Source: Spinacia oleracea
Taxonomy: Eukaryota; Streptophyta; Magnoliopsida; Caryophyllales; Amaranthaceae
Direction of reading: 5' to 3'
Assembly: GCF_020520425.1 (NCBI RefSeq)
Contig: NC_079487.1
Coordinates: forward strand, 133,818,385 to 133,882,384
DNA length: 64,000 bases
In this document: piece after piece, positions 58,224-64,000 of the stretch
How positions within the stretch are numbered: the first letter of the stretch is position 1
Layout: every line of letters starts with the position of its first letter
Made by a program: the position numbers and the translations under genes
Notes under the pieces: generated by a model
Told to the model about the DNA's origin: nothing
Database searches by the model: none
Seen by the model: the letters and a program-made list of their open reading frames with translations, nothing else

Positions 58224-58492
58224 CTCCCTCCGTCCCATATTAGTTCCGTTTGACCAAAAACACGGGTTTTAAGAAAAATAGAATATAGTACATAGAAAAG
58301 TAGAATAAAGTACATACGGTGATTGAGTTGGATGGAAAATTGGAATATAATACATGGGTGGGGTTTTCAATGCATTTTTAATTAGTATAATACATGAAAA
58401 AGTGGGACCTCAATAGCCAAAATTAGAAACGGGACTATAATTTTGGGATGCCCGATTTAAAAAACAGGACTATAATTTTGGGACGGAGGGAG
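58224..58492. mobile_element. Stowaway MITE
   Basis: Left arm ctccctccgtcccatattag, right arm aattttgggacggagggag, TA on both sides. The phrase gggactataattttggga is duplicated near the right end. Confidence 0.88.
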
Positions 58493-59401
58493 TAATTGCA
58501 AATTACGTATATGTGTATCACTGGAATTAGTTAATTATAAAAAAACGTTAATTACATATAATAATATTAGGTTGGCTTATGTGGCAAAATTAATTAAGAT
58601 ATCTACCATTCTACATGATACCTTCTACTTATCTATGTGGCGCGATAATTTTTTTAAGCTAAAATAAATCACAAATCTTATTTGTCATTGACCGAAATCG
58701 TATAAATTTCTATGTGGCGCTCTAATATTTCAGCAAATATGGAAACACGAACTTTTATTTTCCAATCGTTCCTAGTGGAATTTAAATGATGGATCAAAGA
58801 AGTAGCCATTGATGACTAAAATTAAAAGTGAAAGATGTGATTGTGTATGGCTTATGAATTGAACAATACGATCAATTTATAGGACTTAATTAATTATAAA
58901 TTAGAATATGATTAGAACTTCAAATATCTATCTTGAAGAGTTATATTGCATTAGAGTAACTTGGAATCATTATTTGATTAGAATTTCCAAAATTTGATAT
59001 TTCATATTATTTAAAAATCTATATATGAAAGAAAAAGGTATCCCTATGAGTTTCCACCATTGAAATGCCATATGAAGCATATAATTAATGGACTGAACGT
59101 GAGACTGAGTTACGTTAATATTTCTATAATATATCTAAATATTTGTTAATATATATTTTATATTTATCTTTTTGTAAATATATATTTTATAAATATATGT
59201 TTCCACATGAGTCTATAACTCTAAATTAGAAATTTTATTTTTTATTGGCCGAAATCAATAGTAATTATCTACGTGGCACCAGATTTTTTTAATTCAAAAA
59301 TAAATTAGAAATCTTATTTTTCATTGGCCGAAACTATTAGTAATCTTAGGTGGCGCTCTAATAACTCAGCAAATATGCCTCCTTTATATATGTATATTAG
59401 A

Positions 59402-61525
<2,124 letters not shown>

Positions 61526-62525
61526 GGGCCGTTTGGTTAGGGGTATTCAGGAAAGCGAAAGAGAATCAGAAGGATTAATTCCCTTTGTTGTTGTTTGTAA
61601 TTCTATTTCAATGATTCCATTTACCCCCTTGATTACCTCAAATTCCTCTATATTGATTTCCCACCCTCCCTAGGTATTGGCATTCCCTTTCCTGAGCCAT
61701 CAACACACCACCAGATCCACCATCAACACACCACCACATCCATCATGACCAACCCATAACCAACTCTTTCCACGAAGATTCGACGGCGACGGTTGGCGAC
61801 GGTTGCTCGACGGTTGCTCTACGGGTTTGATATCAGATATGGTCGACGGTTGCTGAAGATTCGATGGTTGCTCAAGGTCGTCCGTCGATGGTTGTTGGAG
61901 GTCGGTGATTCGGAGGTTAACCACCTTTGACGTTGTAGATACTTCCAGAGGTCGACCGTTGCTGGAGGTCAAAGATCTGACGGTAGCTGGTGGTCGACGG
62001 TTTGGAGGTTGACCACCCTCGACGAGTTTCCATTTTAAATCTTTCCGGGAACCTTTTCACGGAGAGGGAGTCGCGGGTCGGGGAGAGAGTGGGTCATCGC
62101 TAGTCGGAGAGGAGAGGGAGTCACGAATCTAGTCGGAACATTTGCCGGAGGGTCGTCGAATTATAATATTGGTATTGATGGTTAATTCCTATTGATTGTT
62201 TTCATTTACTATGTGATTAGATTTGCGCAGGTTTAATTGTTTTAGTCTAGCAATATCAAGTTAAGATTCGAGATATGCAATTTGATGTTTAGGCCTGTTT
62301 CAATAGGTAGAATTGGGATTAATACATAGCGAGAGCCTGTTAATTTCAAGTCTATGATAGAGACTGGAGAAGATGCACTTGTTAAGATGTTGAACTAATT
62401 ACTAATAATCCTCATTACCCGGTTAACAAAACTAACAACAAGATAATCTATTCGTTAACTCTCTGTAATTTCATAAAATCATTCTTAATCTCTTTCTTTT
62501 TCCTTTAATTCTGCTCCAAACACTC
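61526..62525. mobile_element. Candidate ~1 kb DNA transposon with GC-rich, repeat-bearing core
   Basis: The left end GGGGCCGTTTGGTTAGGGG with gaaagagaatcagaagg resembles many plant PIF/hAT MITE ends. On the minus strand the proposed right end reads gagtgtttggagcagaatta and ggaaaaagaaagagattaag, a loose inverted match. Between 61700 and 62160 the sequence is GC-rich and made of ggtcgacggttgctggaggt-like repeats with a 90-codon minus-strand frame (61972-61700), unlike all its surroundings. It may be captured or amplified sequence. No target duplication was found. Confidence 0.4.
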
Positions 62526-63928
62526 AATTATTCACACTCACTATATTTTTCACTCATTGCCAAGCAAATTACAACGCTTTACAGACTTAACATTTTACCA
62601 TATGAGTGCCGAGGGGATACACATTTAACTGTCCATCACAATTACTAAATATGGCAACAAAAAATTCAAGAAATTAGCTCAACTTTCCAGTACATTCTTG
62701 CAAAAAAAAACATAAGAAATTTGTCTAACGCCAACAGATCATTTAACCAACAGTATAATAATCGAATTCTGAGTGCTAGATAATAAATCATCTAGCCTGA
62801 GAATTGAACTTAAAACTGCAAGGCCAATTATGTCAATGTAACACTGGATTTTTCAACAACCTCAAAGAAGTTAGCACATTGATCCAGCCTCCAATGCCTT
62901 TATTGTTGGAGATAATTTAGTGTCACTGTCATGATTGAAAGACAATTGGTGGTTGGATTAGTAACATAATATCATAATTGAAAGACAATTTAGTGAATCA
63001 AATGCGAAAAACCGTTAGGATTTTCGTTTCGTTCCGCTTCCGCTCATGAACAGAAAGTTAAAGAATAGATTGTTAAGCACTCATGAACTAATAATCCACT
63101 GTTAACAAATAACAATAACTCAACAAGAAGAAATTGAATTATTAAAACATACTCATACAGTCATACTCATACAACATTACAACTCATGAATTAAAACAGT
63201 TAAACTAAGCACACAATTAATCATGAACAAGAAATTAATTTCAGCTTTCACAATTACTCATACTTGGAGAAATTAATTTCAGCTTTCACAATTACTCATA
63301 CTCAAGAAATTAAGCACTCGTGATTCGTGAATGGTGAGGGGCAGGCCTTTCAGCTTCCCGTAGTGGGCACACAACACGATGATGGTGGGGCCGTGGGGAC
63401 CTACAGGCCGGTAGGCCAAGGCTGTCGCCTGTCAGTGAGGGCAGAGTACTGAGGGGCGCTGTGGTAAGACGGGGAGGAGAGCAAGAGCTTTTCGCGAAAT
63501 AGGTCAAATTGTGTGAATGACCTTTCACACACGCTAGGCAAAACTTTTTTATTTTCAAAATTTCGAGACCGAGCGGGACCCTCTATAGTTCCGCCGCTGC
63601 CTGCAACTCGACAAAATCAAAGTTGCAAGCAGAACCAAACCAAAACAACAAGACTATAGTCAAGACTCGTAGTAGTACATACAAACCGTGGCAGGAAAGA
63701 AAGTTGAAAACATACCTTAATTCATTCGTAACCCAACCCCATCGCGCTATAATGCAACTTTCGTTTGTTTCAGGGCAAATCACCTACTTCCTAGGTGTTA
63801 TCAGTGAACAAGAACGTTAACTTACATGTTTTTTATGGACAAAGTAAAAGTAAGCTACAATTTCCTTTTTATACAAAAAAAACCCCATATGAGATTAAAA
63901 AAAATGGACTAAACAAAAACAAAAGTAA
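62526..63928. other. Spacer with small tandem duplications and a GC-rich patch
   Basis: A 41 bp tandem duplication (gaaattaatttcagctttca) lies at ~63229-63305. The patch 63310-63600 is GC-rich with an open minus-strand frame (63558-63310) of low-complexity look; I do not recognise it. No intact gene was seen. Confidence 0.45.
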
Positions 63929-64000
63929 TCACAAAAGTGGTTCAGACAACTCCATTTCATTTGAACTTTGCTGCTCCGGCATATCAATTGGCCGTCGAGT
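63929..64000 (-). CDS. Possible C-terminal end of a gene entering from the right
   Basis: On the minus strand, codons from base 64000 read TRRPIDMPEQQSSNEMELSE and PLL, then TGA at 63931-63929. The polar composition and an AT-rich 3' flank are compatible with a final exon. Another frame is also open, and the family cannot be named from 23 residues. Confidence 0.25.
   Translation of the reverse strand, partial: TRRPIDMPEQQSSNEMELSEPLL

Larger units (their letters stand above)
56215..59401 (-). mobile_element. Candidate non-autonomous Helitron, about 3.2 kb
   Basis: The 3' end on the minus strand is hairpin CCCGTGCGATGCACGGG (56244-56228), cttcaaaa, CTAG (56218-56215), then host T. The 5' end is proposed at 59401, where the minus strand reads A|TCTAATATACATATATAA, fitting the Helitron rule of 5' TC after a host A. 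The 5' third has repeated ggtggcgctctaat, cattggccgaaa and ctcagcaaatatg blocks (58650-58745 and 59240-59375). No Rep/helicase frame was seen. It has later been entered by a hAT element (57184-57766) and a Stowaway (58224-58492). The outer 3' end at 55400 could belong to the same or another copy. Confidence 0.5.

Noticed and set aside
63310-63600. GC-rich patch considered as part of a retroelement
   Set aside because: No paired long terminal repeats, primer-binding site or polyprotein motif could be seen; no LTR retroelement or virus-like element is recognised anywhere in the window.

Overview
This is plant nuclear DNA, most likely from a eudicot: intron-rich split genes, AT-rich spacers, chloroplast/secretory/nuclear protein families typical of angiosperms, and many small Stowaway, Tourist-like, hAT and Mutator-type elements. 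The SINE type and general texture would fit Caryophyllales (for example Amaranthaceae), but that is only an impression. No rRNA, tRNA, CRISPR array or organelle sequence was recognised.

Gene-bearing part (1-50.9 kb). In order: 5' end of quinolinate synthase (minus, leaves the window at base 1); a 14-exon GH27 alpha-galactosidase-like gene (minus, 2474-9650); a single-exon fasciclin-like arabinogalactan protein (plus, 10782-12056), divergent from the former; an 11-exon O-fucosyltransferase family gene (minus, 13179-19576); mitochondrial-type ribosomal protein S21 (plus, 21263-23927); 13-exon coilin, the Cajal-body scaffold (plus, 25866-35655); MKP1-type dual-specificity phosphatase (minus, 36600-39989); a single-exon NDR1/HIN1-like LEA-2 membrane protein (plus, 44543-45649); and a 12-exon LAMMER kinase of the AFC2 type (minus, 46454-50878). 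I joined exons by splice consensus and reading frame; all multi-exon models close in frame (680, 560, 106, 658, 699 and 426 aa). The genes do not form one pathway. From memory, the order alpha-galactosidase, O-fucosyltransferase, S21, LEA-2 matches Arabidopsis At3g26380-26350, while coilin and a LEA-2 gene lie together at At1g13030-13050, so this window looks like the union of two duplicated Arabidopsis blocks.

Repeat-rich part (50.9-64 kb). No intact gene was recognised. The most notable item is a 2.0 kb transposon (52699-54721) with about 150 bp terminal inverted repeats and a perfect 7 bp target duplication. It carries two pieces of unrelated host genes on one strand: the C-terminal part of dUTPase with one in-frame stop, and the N-terminal tail of a histone H2B with expanded lysine repeats. 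Next to it lie a probable Helitron (two 3' hairpin ends), a GATC-rich hAT element with 8 bp target duplication, Stowaway copies, a (TA)n tract of about 127 bp, and an element with a GC-rich core at 61.5-62.5 kb. Several introns upstream also hold young insertions, including a complete SINE with a 15 bp target duplication.
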